DNA from: an uncultured Gammaproteobacteria bacterium
GTDB taxonomy: Bacteria; Pseudomonadota; Gammaproteobacteria; Steroidobacterales; Foliamicaceae
Direction of reading: 5' to 3'
Length of the DNA: 64,000 nt
NCBI GenBank assembly: GCA_951828235.1
Contig: OX639965.1
Location: forward strand, 951,191 to 1,015,190
This document shows, piece after piece, positions 28,827 through 38,782 of this stretch (the stretch's first letter is position 1; every line of letters begins with the position of its first letter). The translations under genes were made by a program, and so were the position numbers. Under the pieces are notes generated by a model. The model worked only from the letters and a program-made list of their open reading frames with translations, was not told the DNA's origin and ran no database searches.

Positions 28827-31301
28827 ATGACCACCCACGCGCATCGCCATGAGCACGAACGCCGGGAGGCGGCCATCGTGAGAGATCCGGTCTGCGCCAT
28901 GACCGTCGATCCGGACGCGGACAAGCCGAGCTACGAGCACGACGGCCACGTCTATCGCTTCTGCTGCGCAGGGTGCCGCGACAAGTTCAAGGCGGCGCCG
29001 GAAGATTACCTTGAGGCCAAGGACCCCGTCTGCGGCATGACCGTGGCGCGAGCGAGCGCCCGGCATGTCGCCAAGCACACCGGCCAGCGCTTTTATTTCT
29101 GTGCTGCGCGTTGCCGGGAAAAATTCGAGGGGGAGCCTGAGGCTTACCTGCAAGGTCTCGCCGCGCCGGAACCGATGCCCGAGGGCACGCTTTACACCTG
29201 TCCCATGTGCCCCGAGGTCGTGCAGGAGGGACCCGCGGACTGCCCGAGCTGCGGCATGGCGCTGGAGCCCATGGGCGTGCCGGCCGGAGACGGGGGACCC
29301 AATCCGGAACTCGTGGATTTCACGCGCCGCTTCTGGATCGGGGCCGCGCTGACGGTTCCGCTCCTGGTGCTCACGATGGGTTCCATGATGGGCCTGCCGG
29401 TGCGCAGGTGGATCGGCGAAGGTGCGGCGGTTTGGGCCGAGCTCGTCCTGGCGACGCCGGTCATCCTTTGGTCGGGCTGGGCATTCTTCGTCCGCGGTGT
29501 CAAATCGGTCCTCAACCGCAGCCTGAACATGTTCACGCTGATCGCCATGGGCGTCGGCGCCGCCTATGCGTTCAGTGTCGTCGCGACAATCGCGCCGGGA
29601 ATCTTTCCGGCCGGATTCCGCGACGCCCACGGCCATGTGGGGGTCTACTACGAGGCCGCGGCCGTCATCGTGATTCTCGTATTGCTCGGCCAGATACTGG
29701 AGCTCCGCGCCCGGGAACGCACGGGCGACGCGATCCGCGCGTTACTGGACCTGGCGCCGAAGACGGCGCGGATCATCCGCCCCGATGGCCGCGAAGAGGA
29801 AATCCCGCTCGAAGACGTTCAGGTCGGCGATCGACTGCGGATACGCCCGGGAGACAAAGTGCCGGTGGATGGGGTGGTTACCGAAGGCCACACGTCGATT
29901 GACGAGTCCATGCTGACCGGCGAACCGGTGCCGGTCGAAAAGGCGCTTGGCGACCCGGTAACAGGTGCGACGATCAACGGCAGGGGCACGCTGGTCATCG
30001 AGGCCAGGCGCGTCGGCGCCGACACCATGCTGTCGCAAATCGTCGAGATGGTCGCCGAAGCGCAGCGGAGCCGTGCGCCGATTCAGAAACTGGCCGACCT
30101 GGTGGCCGCCTATTTCGTGCCGGCTGTCGTCCTTGTGGCGGTGGCGGCGTTTGTCGCCTGGTCGATCTGGGGTCCGCCGCCGGCCATGGCCTACGCCCTG
30201 GTGGCGGCGGTCTCGGTCCTGATCATCGCCTGCCCCTGTGCGCTTGGCCTTGCCACCCCGATGTCCATCATGACGGCGACCGGCCGGGGGGCGCAGGCCG
30301 GCGTGCTGATCAGGAACGCCGAGGCGCTGGAGCGATTCGCCAGAGTCGGCACGCTGATCGTCGACAAGACCGGCACCCTGACCGTGGGCAAGCCCAAGCT
30401 GGTCGCCGTGGTCCCGGAGGCGGGGATGGACGAGGCCGAGTTGCTGCGGCTCGCGGCGTCGCTTGAACGCGGCAGCGAGCACCCGCTCGCCGAGGCGATC
30501 GTTGCGGGAGCCGAGGACCGTGGCGTCGTCCTTTCCGGCGTGGAAGGATTCGAGGCGGTCACGGGGAAGGGCGTCCATGGGCTGGTCGAGGGCAAGACCG
30601 TTGCGCTCGGCAACTCGAAGCTGCTTGCCGACCTTGGACTCGACGCCGGCCATGCAGGCGAAATGGCGAACCAGCGCCGCGACCAGGGCGAAACGGTAAT
30701 GTTCATTGTGGTCGAAGGCAGGCTGGCCGGGCTTGTGAGTGTCGCCGATCCGGTCAAGGACACTACGCCGCAGGCGTTGAAGGCGCTGCATGCCGAAGGT
30801 CTGCGCATCGTCATGGTCACGGGGGACAGCGAACGCACCGCGAGAGCTGTGGCTTCCCGGCTCGGGATCGATGAGATTCGCGCCGACGTTCTCCCCGAAG
30901 ACAAGGCCCGCATCATCAAGGAACTGCAGGCGGCCGGCGCCGGGGTCGCGATGGCCGGCGACGGTGTGAACGACGCGCCAGCGCTGGCCCAGGCGGACGT
31001 GGGGATCGCGATGGGCACAGGCGCCGACGTGGCCATCGAGAGCGCGGGCGTCACACTGGTAAAGGGCGACCTGAACGGGATCGTTCGGGCCCGCCGGCTG
31101 GCGCAGGCGACGATGCGCAACATCAGACAGAACCTGTTCTCCGCGTTCGTCTACAATTCGGCCGGCGTGCCGGTCGCGGCCGGTGTGCTGTACCCGGTGT
31201 TCGGCATTCTGTTGTCGCCCATGATTGCTGCCGCCGCCATGAGCCTGTCCTCGGTTTCGGTCGTGAGCAACGCGCTCAGGCTGAGGAGGGTCGGGTTGTG
31301 A
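28827..31301 (+). CDS. copA: Copper-type P1B ATPase with tandem YHS and HMBD metal-binding domains
   Basis: Metal-exporting ATPase, 824 residues from ATG 28827 (GGGAATCGGCCC upstream; ATG 28731 is in frame but lacks a site). The N-terminus is His-rich ([12 protein letters not shown]) and then has two YHS/TRASH-type domains (DPVCAMTV...FCCAGC and DPVCGMTV...FCAARC), then a heavy-metal-binding domain ([20 protein letters not shown]) in place of CxxC HMA domains. Membrane part with CPC in [15 protein letters not shown], phosphorylation [21 protein letters not shown] and [18 protein letters not shown]. Probably exports Cu(I) or Ag(I). Divergent from mccB. Confidence 0.93.
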   Translation: MTTHAHRHEHERREAAIVRDPVCAMTVDPDADKPSYEHDGHVYRFCCAGCRDKFKAAPEDYLEAKDPVCGMTVARASARHVAKHTGQRFYFCAARCREKFEGEPEAYLQGLAAPEPMPEGTLYTCPMCPEVVQEGPADCPSCGMALEPMGVPAGDGGPNPELVDFTRRFWIGAALTVPLLVLTMGSMMGLPVRRWIGEGAAVWAELVLATPVILWSGWAFFVRGVKSVLNRSLNMFTLIAMGVGAAYAFSVVATIAPGIFPAGFRDAHGHVGVYYEAAAVIVILVLLGQILELRARERTGDAIRALLDLAPKTARIIRPDGREEEIPLEDVQVGDRLRIRPGDKVPVDGVVTEGHTSIDESMLTGEPVPVEKALGDPVTGATINGRGTLVIEARRVGADTMLSQIVEMVAEAQRSRAPIQKLADLVAAYFVPAVVLVAVAAFVAWSIWGPPPAMAYALVAAVSVLIIACPCALGLATPMSIMTATGRGAQAGVLIRNAEALERFARVGTLIVDKTGTLTVGKPKLVAVVPEAGMDEAELLRLAASLERGSEHPLAEAIVAGAEDRGVVLSGVEGFEAVTGKGVHGLVEGKTVALGNSKLLADLGLDAGHAGEMANQRRDQGETVMFIVVEGRLAGLVSVADPVKDTTPQALKALHAEGLRIVMVTGDSERTARAVASRLGIDEIRADVLPEDKARIIKELQAAGAGVAMAGDGVNDAPALAQADVGIAMGTGADVAIESAGVTLVKGDLNGIVRARRLAQATMRNIRQNLFSAFVYNSAGVPVAAGVLYPVFGILLSPMIAAAAMSLSSVSVVSNALRLRRVGL

Positions 31302-31351
31302 ACAACGGGAAAGCCTGCCGAAGCGCAATGTGAATCCGGGGCCTGGCACCC

Positions 31352-32491
31352 ATGAAGAACGCTGACCTGTCCATCACGCTCGGTGTCGAGGAGGAGTTCT
31401 TCCTTGTCGATCCCGAAACCCGCGACATGCTCGCCGATCCGGACCCGGGCATATTCGAATTCTGCGAAGCGCATGCCGGGGCGCACAAGGCCGTGCCGGA
31501 AATGCTGCGGTCGCAGATCGAGACGAATACCCGGGTATGCCATTCGGTACGAGAGGTGCGCGAAGCCCTGTGCGAGACGCGCGGACTCGTGGTCGAGGCG
31601 GCCGCCAGCCGAGGCGCCGCCGTGATCGCAGCCTCCACCCATCCCTTCGCGGTCTGGCAGGCGCAACTCACGACCCCCCGCAAGCGCTACGAGGATTTCG
31701 AGATGACTTACCAGGAAGCGGTGCGGCGCTACCTGGTGGGTGGAATGCACGTGCACGCCGGGTTTGGCGATGCCGACGCCCGCATCCGGGTGATGACCGC
31801 CATGCGCCGCTACCTGCCCATCCTTCTCGCCCTGTCCACGTCATCGCCCTTCAACCAGGGCAACAACACCGGCTACAAGTCCTACCGCCAGTGCCTGATC
31901 GGCGTCCTGCCCCGCACCAGCCTGCCCAATCCCCTGTATTCCGCAGCCGAATACGAGGCGCTGCTGGACAACTACCGCCGCATGCACTTCATCAGCGACG
32001 GCAGCGAACTGTGGTGGGACATCCGGCCTTCGCAGCACTATCCCACGGTCGAATTGCGCATCTGCGATCTGTGCACGCTGCTTGAGGACGCGCTTTGTAT
32101 CGTGGCCCTTTATGCCTGCCTGGTGCGCATGCTGATGAGGCAGCACTACGCCGGTGAGTTGCCGGGCGAACCCCTGACCGAAATCATCGCCGAGAACCGC
32201 TGGCTGGCCCAGCGCTACGGCGTATTGGCCTTCCTGGGCAACACGGCCGACGGCGGCCGCAGCGATATCGGCGACCTGGTGGCCCAGCTGGTCGAGACCC
32301 TGGGCGAGGACGCCGAAGCGCTGGACTGCGAACGCGAGTTGCGGCAAGCCCTGGACATCGTTGCAAACGGCAGCGGCGCCGACCGCCAGACCGACCTCTT
32401 CCGCCTGCGCGTCCTGGAAGGCGACAGCGACCGGGAGGCACTGGTCTCGGTAGTGGATCAGATCCTTGCCGAGACCCGCAGCGGCATCTAG
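31352..32491 (+). CDS. ybdK: YbdK-family carboxylate-amine ligase (glutamate-cysteine ligase type 2)
   Basis: GCS2-family ATP-dependent ligase; YbdK has weak gamma-glutamylcysteine ligase activity and related proteins modify other amino acids. 379 residues with the family start SITLGVEEEFFLVDP, conserved GGMHVHAGF and STSSPFNQGNNTGYKSYRQ, WWDIRPSQHYPTVELRICD and AENRWLAQRYG. It lies 50 nt after copA on the same strand, which could link thiol synthesis with copper stress; this link is inference. Confidence 0.92.
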   Translation: MKNADLSITLGVEEEFFLVDPETRDMLADPDPGIFEFCEAHAGAHKAVPEMLRSQIETNTRVCHSVREVREALCETRGLVVEAAASRGAAVIAASTHPFAVWQAQLTTPRKRYEDFEMTYQEAVRRYLVGGMHVHAGFGDADARIRVMTAMRRYLPILLALSTSSPFNQGNNTGYKSYRQCLIGVLPRTSLPNPLYSAAEYEALLDNYRRMHFISDGSELWWDIRPSQHYPTVELRICDLCTLLEDALCIVALYACLVRMLMRQHYAGELPGEPLTEIIAENRWLAQRYGVLAFLGNTADGGRSDIGDLVAQLVETLGEDAEALDCERELRQALDIVANGSGADRQTDLFRLRVLEGDSDREALVSVVDQILAETRSGI

Positions 32492-32569
32492 GTCCGGTCA
32501 GGCCCTGAAGATTGAGGTGGCGCGCTGCAGCACGCGGCCAGGCAGAATGACTTTCCGGGTGCCTGAATC

Positions 32570-34801
32570 ATGAGTGCGGATCACGTCGAATCTCGCCCGC
32601 ACGCTATTGCAGGAGGCGTGCTGCTCGCCGCCATGTTGGTGATAACTGCATCAGCACGCGCGCAGGGCTACCTGGAAGAGGTCGTTGTCACCGCCCAGAA
32701 GCGCAACGAAAACCTCCAGGACGTGCCGATATCGATCAGCGCGCTGGACGCCGAGGCGCTGGAAGCCGGGCGGGTGGAAAAGATCGGCGAGCTGGCGTTG
32801 CGCATCCCGAATCTTTCCTACTCCACTTTCAGCAGCGGCCGGTCGGAACTGACCGTGCGAGGCATAGGCAACAGCGGCGCCACCCGCAGCGGGCTGGAAA
32901 ACTCGGTCATTCTGTTCGTGGATGAGGTGTATATCGCCCGCTCCACCTCGTATTTCTTCGAACTCTTCGACCTGGAGCAAGCCTCCGTTCTGCGCGGCCC
33001 GCAAGGGGTGCTGTTCGGCAAGAACGTCGTGGGCGGGGCCATCAGCCTCACCACCCGCCCCCCAGGCACCGAAGACGCGGAGGCGGCATTTCTGGCGGGT
33101 TACGGTTCGTTGAACGCCATCGACTTCAAGGGAGTGCTTTCCGGCCCCCTGGGTTCAAACGTCGGCGGGAAGATTTCGCTGGTGCGAAAGACGCGCGACG
33201 GTTACGGGATGGACCTGATCAGCGGCGCGGAATCCGACGACGAAGACCTGCTGGCCCTGCGCGCGCAAGTGCGCGTCGTATCCGGCGACGACCACGACCT
33301 CCTTTTCAGCGCCGATTACAGCCGTGAGGACAATGGCAGCCAGACGCGCAGCGTTACCCGATGGGACCGCTTTCCCCCTTCGGCCTCCACCGGCCGGCCG
33401 CGGGTTTCCGAGCATGGCCTGCCGATCGGTTACAGCGCCAGGCAGTGGGGCCTGTCCGCGCGTCTCAAGCAACTGATCGGCGACGGCGAACTGACCGCGA
33501 TCGCGGCCTACCGGGACGTCTCCGCCGACACGCTGGACCAGTTCGGCGGGCGCAGCCTGGCCGTTGGCCAGGGGTTCGACGACCTGTTCGGCCAGGAGGA
33601 GGAAGCGAAGCAGCTCAGCCTGGAGCTTCGCTATGCATTCGATCCGGCGCCTGACTGGCGGGCGGTGGCCGGCCTGTACTACATCCGCGAGGACGTGGAC
33701 CGGCTGGAGTACGAGGAAATCGTGGTGAACCAGAGCGGGGTGCTGAACGGCAGCCGAGGCGACTGGCTGGGCGTTTCCGGGACTTCCGGCTGGGCGGCTT
33801 TCGCCGACGCGTCATGGGAGTTGAATCCCGTGCTCACCGTCCGGGCCGGCCTGCGCTATACGCGCGACGACAAGGAGAACCGTACCATCGGCACGCTCAC
33901 CGACGATGCGGTTCCCGGAATTCCATTCCAGATCATCTTCGAGAATTACGACGTTGCGGCCGAAGCCTCCTTCGACGCGCTCACGCCCCGGGTTGTGGCG
34001 GAATGGCGGCCCTTCGCCGGAAGCGATCTTATGACCTACGCGAGCTGGTCGGAGGGGTTCAAGTCCGGAGGCTTCGACAGCAAGGTCAGCCGCGCATCCG
34101 AGGCCGGGCGGCCGATCCGGGAAGAGACCGCAACCAACTTCGAGCTCGGGGTGAAGAGCCGCTGGCTGGACGATACGCTGCAGGTCAACGCTGCGCTGTT
34201 CTCGACCGACTTCCGCAACCTGCAGAGGATCACACTTATTTTCGACGAAGTGTCCGGCGCATTCGACGGCCTGCGGGTCAAGAACGCCGCCCGCGCAAGC
34301 ATCAGCGGAGCGGAGCTGGACGTCGCCTGGGCGCCCGCAAACAGCCTGTTGCTGAACCTCGCCTACGGCTACCTGGACGCGCGCTTCGACGAGTTTCTGG
34401 CGGGCACGATCCAGGGCTTCGACATCCGGCGCGACGGAAACCGGATACCGCACTCCCCGCAGCACTCCTTCACTTTCGCCGCCGGATACGGCCTGGATCT
34501 GGGCCGAAGCGGCAGCCTGGACTTCCGCCTGGACTACGGCTGGAAGCACCATTCCTGGTCCAACAGCGACAACGCTCCCGGACGATTTGAGCGCGACGCA
34601 TCATTCCAGAAGGCCTACGGCGTAGCCAACGCCAACCTGCGCTGGGCACCGGCCGGGGAGCGGTGGATCTTCACCGCCTGGTGCAAGAACCTGACCGACA
34701 CGCTGTACGCCGATCAGCGCACCAGCTTCGCCGGCGCAAGCTGGGCACACTTCGCTCCGCCCCGAACCTACGGCGTTTCTGTACAATTCCGAATGAAGTG
34801 A
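32570..34801 (+). CDS. TonB-dependent outer-membrane receptor
   Basis: 743-residue receptor for energised uptake of a siderophore, cobalamin, carbohydrate or other large solute. A signal peptide (ends ITASARAQG) is followed by a TonB-box-like EEVVVTAQKRNENLQDVPIS, the plug domain (ELTVRGIGNSGATRSG, VLRGPQGVLFGKNVVGGAIS) and a 22-strand-type barrel ending in the aromatic terminus YGVSVQFRMK. The EEVVVTAQKR...LQDVPIS pattern is that of the large receptor group abundant in marine and freshwater Proteobacteria. No ligand can be assigned. Stop lies 43 nt before ctaA. Confidence 0.93.
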   Translation: MSADHVESRPHAIAGGVLLAAMLVITASARAQGYLEEVVVTAQKRNENLQDVPISISALDAEALEAGRVEKIGELALRIPNLSYSTFSSGRSELTVRGIGNSGATRSGLENSVILFVDEVYIARSTSYFFELFDLEQASVLRGPQGVLFGKNVVGGAISLTTRPPGTEDAEAAFLAGYGSLNAIDFKGVLSGPLGSNVGGKISLVRKTRDGYGMDLISGAESDDEDLLALRAQVRVVSGDDHDLLFSADYSREDNGSQTRSVTRWDRFPPSASTGRPRVSEHGLPIGYSARQWGLSARLKQLIGDGELTAIAAYRDVSADTLDQFGGRSLAVGQGFDDLFGQEEEAKQLSLELRYAFDPAPDWRAVAGLYYIREDVDRLEYEEIVVNQSGVLNGSRGDWLGVSGTSGWAAFADASWELNPVLTVRAGLRYTRDDKENRTIGTLTDDAVPGIPFQIIFENYDVAAEASFDALTPRVVAEWRPFAGSDLMTYASWSEGFKSGGFDSKVSRASEAGRPIREETATNFELGVKSRWLDDTLQVNAALFSTDFRNLQRITLIFDEVSGAFDGLRVKNAARASISGAELDVAWAPANSLLLNLAYGYLDARFDEFLAGTIQGFDIRRDGNRIPHSPQHSFTFAAGYGLDLGRSGSLDFRLDYGWKHHSWSNSDNAPGRFERDASFQKAYGVANANLRWAPAGERWIFTAWCKNLTDTLYADQRTSFAGASWAHFAPPRTYGVSVQFRMK

Positions 34802-34844
34802 AGTTCGCCGTCGGCCCTTCCCCCACGTTTCCCGATCCGGCGGT

Positions 34845-35840
34845 ATGAATATACGCAGACTGGCGCTGCTGGCCACGCCCTTCGCCCTGTTGGTAATCGT
34901 TCTGGGCGCGTTCGTTCGCCTGTCCGACGCGGGACTCGGATGCCCCGACTGGCCCGGTTGCTACGGCCGGATCGATGTCCCGCAAAGCGCCGAGCAAATC
35001 GAAAAAGCGAACGCCGCTTTCCCGCAACGGCCGGTGGACGTTACGAAGGCCTGGATAGAAATGATCCATCGCTACGCGGCGGCCGCGCTGGGACTGCTGA
35101 TCCTGGCCATCGGCGGGTTGGCCTGGCGGCGGCGCTCCGAACCCGACGCGCTGCTCGCGCCCTCGCTCGGACTGGTCGTCCTGGTTCTGTTTCAGGGACT
35201 GTTGGGCATGTGGACGGTTACCTGGCAGTTGAAGCCGGTGGTCGTGATGGCGCACCTGCTGGGCGGTTTCGGAACGCTCGCATTGCTGTGGTGGCTGATA
35301 TTGCGCCATAGCCCATACGCATCGGGCTGGGCGGCCGGAGCGGACAGCGGTCTGTACCGCTGGACCCTTGCGGGACTTGCGGTGGTAGTCGTACAGGTGG
35401 CGCTGGGCGGCTGGACCAGCGCGAATTACGCGGCCCTGGCCTGCCCGGATTTCCCTGCCTGCCAGCGGCAGTGGTGGCCCGAAATGGACTTCGCCGAAGC
35501 TTTTGTCATGTGGCGGGGCCTGGGCGTGAATTACGAGTACGGCGTTCTGGACAATGCCGCGCGCACGGCCATTCACATGACGCACCGGCTCGGGGCCCTG
35601 GCGGTCCTGCTGTCCGTCGGCTGGCTTTCGGCGCGGGCGTTGTTGTCCTCGGCCGGCAACAGGGTGCGCATCGCCGGCGCAGTGGTGGGAGGACTCATGC
35701 TCGTGCAGTTTGGCCTGGGCATCGCCAACGTGTGGTTCTACCTGCCCATCTCCACCGCGGTCGGGCACAATGCCTGCGCGGCGATGCTGGTCCTGGCCCT
35801 CATTACGCTCGGCCACGGCCTGCGTCCCGCAAGACACTAG
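34845..35840 (+). CDS. ctaA: Heme A synthase (COX15/CtaA)
   Basis: Integral membrane monooxygenase that oxidises heme O to heme A for aa3-type cytochrome oxidase. 331 residues with eight predicted helices, the signature GAFVRLSDAGLGCPDWPGCYG near residue 25, heme-ligand His in IEMIHRYAAAALG, and the second-half copy GGWTSANYAALACPDFPAC and IHMTHRLGALAV. Type with two Cys pairs. The stop codon TAG is part of CTAG, at which a MITE is inserted; removing it would leave 7 nt to the ctaB start. Confidence 0.95.
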   Translation: MNIRRLALLATPFALLVIVLGAFVRLSDAGLGCPDWPGCYGRIDVPQSAEQIEKANAAFPQRPVDVTKAWIEMIHRYAAAALGLLILAIGGLAWRRRSEPDALLAPSLGLVVLVLFQGLLGMWTVTWQLKPVVVMAHLLGGFGTLALLWWLILRHSPYASGWAAGADSGLYRWTLAGLAVVVVQVALGGWTSANYAALACPDFPACQRQWWPEMDFAEAFVMWRGLGVNYEYGVLDNAARTAIHMTHRLGALAVLLSVGWLSARALLSSAGNRVRIAGAVVGGLMLVQFGLGIANVWFYLPISTAVGHNACAAMLVLALITLGHGLRPARH

Positions 35841-36100
35841 TGCCGTGTCAAGCTCATATTGTCGCATCAGAGCGGGCGTAGCGTGTTCCTGCAAGGCGCA
35901 GCCGGCACGGAATACTCGCCGTATTGCGAACGGTTGCAACGCCGCAGGGGCGCGCTACGCCCGCTCCCGAAGGGCGTGTCTCCCCTGGCCCGTGGCCGCG
36001 TTGCGCCCCTGGGCAATGGGAGACGCCATTCCCGGCGGGACGCGCCTTGCCACGAACCAGGGGAGACACGCTGATGCGACAATATGAGCTTGACACGGCA
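35841..36100. mobile_element. 260-bp MITE with 30-bp perfect terminal repeats and CTAG target duplication
   Basis: The ctaA-ctaB gap is filled by a non-coding element whose ends 35841-35870 (TGCCGTGTCAAGCTCATATT...) and 36071-36100 are perfect inverted repeats, flanked by CTAG on both sides (35837-35840, 36101-36104). Inside, two further hairpins sit side by side: 35870-35883 with 35953-35966 (14 bp), and 35975-35988 with 36057-36070 (14 bp, extended by CGTGGC/GCCACG), so the whole can fold as an outer stem with two arms. No open frame codes for a transposase. A CTAG duplication fits the YTAR target of some IS5-family elements. Its termini do not match the IS at 55630, so another transposase must have moved it. 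Confidence 0.85.
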
Positions 36101-36111
36101 CTAGAGGACCC

Positions 36112-37008
36112 ATGAACACAAGCGTATTGCAAGCGCCGCAGCGGTGGCGCGATTACCTGGAAATCACCAAGCCCAAGGTCGTGGCCCTGCTGACCTTTAC
36201 CGCAACCGTGGGTATGCTGCTGGCGGCGCGGACCGTGCCTTCGTGGGCCGTGCTGCTGTTCGGTTCGGTCGGCATCGCACTGGTGTCCGGCTCCGCTGCA
36301 GCCATCAACCAGGTTGTGGATCGGCACATCGACGCGGTCATGGCCAGGACCCGCAACCGCCCCTTGCCGCGCGGCAATCTGGAAACCCGGCAGGTGCTCG
36401 TGTTTGCCGCGCTCCTGGCGGCGGCCGGCATGTGGCTGCTGCTGACGTTTACCAACGTATTGTGCGCAATCCTGACGTTTGCCTCGCTGCTGGGCTACGC
36501 CGTTATCTACACCATGTTCCTGAAACGCGCCACGCCCCAGAACATCGTGATCGGTGGCGCCGCCGGAGCGGCCCCGCCGCTGCTCGGCTGGATCGCCGTG
36601 ACCGGTCAGTTCGATCCCGGGGCGGCCGTGCTGTTCGCGATCGTCTTCGTGTGGACTCCACCGCACTTCTGGGCACTGGCCATTCATCGCCGCGAAGACT
36701 ATGCGAAGGTTGACATGCCCATGCTGCCCGTTACGCACGGCGTCGAACTTACCCGCCTGCACATCCTTCTGTACACAGTGTTGCTGTTCATTTTCGGGCT
36801 GCTGCCGAACCTGGTGGGCATGAGCGGCCCGCTCTACCTCGTCGGGGCGGTGATACTGGGAGGCCGGTTCCTTTGGTACGCATACCGTATGTACCGCCGC
36901 GCGGATGATTCCCTGGCCATGCCCACCTTTGGGTATTCCATGGTTTACCTCTTCGCGCTGTTTGCGCTGCTGCTTGCCGACCACTACCTGTTGCTGATCA
37001 TGCAATAG
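36112..37008 (+). CDS. ctaB: Protoheme IX farnesyltransferase (heme O synthase)
   Basis: UbiA-family membrane prenyltransferase that adds a farnesyl group to heme B, giving heme O. 298 residues with the two Asp-rich motifs: [21 protein letters not shown] in the first half, and [18 protein letters not shown] in the second; [16 protein letters not shown] and [14 protein letters not shown] are also typical of COX10/CyoE. Works directly before CtaA. The Shine-Dalgarno AGAGGA now begins in the right-hand CTAG of the MITE; the pre-insertion junction would have been CTAGAGGACCCATG. Confidence 0.95.
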   Translation: MNTSVLQAPQRWRDYLEITKPKVVALLTFTATVGMLLAARTVPSWAVLLFGSVGIALVSGSAAAINQVVDRHIDAVMARTRNRPLPRGNLETRQVLVFAALLAAAGMWLLLTFTNVLCAILTFASLLGYAVIYTMFLKRATPQNIVIGGAAGAAPPLLGWIAVTGQFDPGAAVLFAIVFVWTPPHFWALAIHRREDYAKVDMPMLPVTHGVELTRLHILLYTVLLFIFGLLPNLVGMSGPLYLVGAVILGGRFLWYAYRMYRRADDSLAMPTFGYSMVYLFALFALLLADHYLLLIMQ

Positions 37009-37024
37009 TCGGGATTTTTCACCG

Positions 37025-37861
37025 GTGCCGACCAGCGTACTGATCAGCGGAGCCTCTCGCGGCCTGGGCCTCGCCACCGCGCGGGAACTGTGCGCACGCG
37101 GCTACCGGGTATTCGCCGGCGTTCGCAGTTCCGGCGCTTTGCCGGCAGGCACGGGCGCCAGCGAAGTGTTGCTGGACGTGACTTCCCAGCCCTCCGTGGA
37201 CCGCGCCGTCGAAAGCGCCCGACGGGAAGCCGGCCGCATCGATGTGCTCATCAACAACGCCGGTCTGCACGCGTTCGGCGCCCTGGAGACCGCCGACGAG
37301 GTTCGCTTTCGCGAGCTCCTGGAGGTGAACCTGCTGGGTGCCTGGAGGCTCACGCGCGCGGTACTGCCTGAGATGCGAAAACGCGGTTCAGGCCACATCC
37401 TGATGGTCTCGTCCCTGTCCGGACTAGTGGGGCTGCCCGCCGACGGTCAGTACGCCGCCAGCAAGTTTGCGCTGGAAGGAATGTCCGAGTCGCTGGCGCT
37501 GGAGGTGCAGAGATTCGGCGTACGGGTTACCCTGCTGGACGCCGGTCCCTATGACACCGACATGCTCCGCCGCGACGAAAGCCTCCTGCACAATCTTTCT
37601 TCCACCCGTCAGGGCGAGGCATACGAGCCCTTGCACCGGGCGCTGCTGGGCCGCAGGCAAGGCGCCGAGCCCTCCCGCAACGCCGCCGGGATCATTGCTT
37701 CCGTTGTCGACGACCCCCCCGATCAGTTGCGCATTCCGATTGGTCCGGTGGCCGAACAGGTGTTTGCAGGCCTGGAAATCGATCGTGGCGAACGGGCCAG
37801 GCAGGTTGCGCTGGAAGCCGCGAGCGTGCGCTGGTGGATGCGCGGAGAGGATCCCGAATGA
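37025..37861 (+). CDS. Short-chain dehydrogenase/reductase
   Basis: Classical SDR of 278 residues using NAD(P)H. Cofactor motif SGASRGLGLATARELCARG, NNAG in VLINNAGLHAFG, catalytic Ser in LMVSSLSG and YxxxK as YAASKFALEG. GTG 37025 is the start used, giving the expected N-terminus close to the glycine motif. Its stop overlaps the start of the ABC ATPase gene (ATGA), so the two are probably one transcript, an unexpected pairing. The substrate is unknown. Confidence 0.9.
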   Translation: MPTSVLISGASRGLGLATARELCARGYRVFAGVRSSGALPAGTGASEVLLDVTSQPSVDRAVESARREAGRIDVLINNAGLHAFGALETADEVRFRELLEVNLLGAWRLTRAVLPEMRKRGSGHILMVSSLSGLVGLPADGQYAASKFALEGMSESLALEVQRFGVRVTLLDAGPYDTDMLRRDESLLHNLSSTRQGEAYEPLHRALLGRRQGAEPSRNAAGIIASVVDDPPDQLRIPIGPVAEQVFAGLEIDRGERARQVALEAASVRWWMRGEDPE

Positions 37862-38607
37862 CTGCGCTGCCGGCCGGCGGCGCCGCCGTACGGGCACGGG
37901 GGCTCAGCAAGTGGTACGGCGACTTCCGGGCGCTGAACAGGATCGACCTTGAGGTTGGGGCGGGCGAGAAAATCGTGATTTGCGGACCCTCGGGCTCCGG
38001 CAAGTCGACGCTTATCCGGTGCATGAACGGCCTGGAGGAGTACCAGGAGGGCGTAATGGAGGTGGCCGGCATCGCGTTGGACTCCGACGCGGCGCGCAGC
38101 CGCGTGCGCCTCAAGGTGGGAATGGTGTTTCAGCAGTTCAACCTCTTTCCTCACCTCTCGGTGATGGACAATCTGTGTCTCGCGCCGGTCAGGGTGCGCA
38201 GGCTGAAGCGCGAGGCCGCCGAGGAACGCGCCGGCGAAATGCTCCGGCGTATGGGTCTGGAAGGGCAGGAAGGCAAGTACCCCGCCCAGCTTTCCGGAGG
38301 ACAGCAGCAGCGTGTCGCGATTGCCAGGGCGCTGTGCATGCAACCGGAGATCATGCTGTTTGATGAGCCAACCTCCGCCCTGGATCCCGAGATGGTCCAG
38401 GAAGTCCTGGAAGTAATGGTGGAGCTCGCCCGCCAGGGCATGACCATGCTGTGCGTGAGCCACGAGATGGGCTTCGCCCGCCAGGTGGCGGATCGCGTGG
38501 TTTTTATGGACGCCGGCGAAATGCTTGAAGACTCGCCGCCCGAACAGTTCTTCGAGAATCCCGAAACCGAACGCCTGAAGACCTTCCTGGGTCAATTGAG
38601 GCAATAG
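37858..38607 (+). CDS. aapP: Polar amino-acid ABC transporter ATP-binding protein
   Basis: 249-residue ATPase of the PAAT (GlnQ/AapP) class. Walker A GPSGSGKSTLIRCMN, Q-loop FQQFNLFPHLSV, signature LSGGQQQRVAIARALCM, Walker B IMLFDEPTSALDPEMV and H-loop LCVSHEMGFA are intact. ATG 37858 overlaps the SDR stop by 4 nt; a longer start at 37834 is less likely. It most likely energises the AapJ-AapQ-AapM system at 39229-42381, but is encoded on the other strand, convergent to those genes. Confidence 0.92.
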   Translation: MTALPAGGAAVRARGLSKWYGDFRALNRIDLEVGAGEKIVICGPSGSGKSTLIRCMNGLEEYQEGVMEVAGIALDSDAARSRVRLKVGMVFQQFNLFPHLSVMDNLCLAPVRVRRLKREAAEERAGEMLRRMGLEGQEGKYPAQLSGGQQQRVAIARALCMQPEIMLFDEPTSALDPEMVQEVLEVMVELARQGMTMLCVSHEMGFARQVADRVVFMDAGEMLEDSPPEQFFENPETERLKTFLGQLRQ

Positions 38608-38782
38608 TCATTTCCAACGCGCACCGCTTTCCGGCGTGAGAAGAATCGTGCGTTTGCTTCCGGCGTCAATACGTGCTAAAAGAGGGGAGCGTTGAATCTT
38701 TCTCCGCCATGGGGATGAGTTGACCAGTTTTTTTTGGGACTGGAAAACGCATAATTTCAACCTGAAACTTGGGAGGATCAAA

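Noticed and set aside
35837..36104. MITE derived from the IS at 55630-56487
   Set aside because: The terminal repeats differ (TGCCGTGTCAAGC versus AGGCCATCTCATA), so that transposase is unlikely to be its mover.
35854..37077. Long minus-strand open frame crossing the MITE and all of ctaB
   Set aside because: It is antisense to the well-supported heme O synthase and its translation is low-complexity His/Gln/Arg; a GC-rich shadow.
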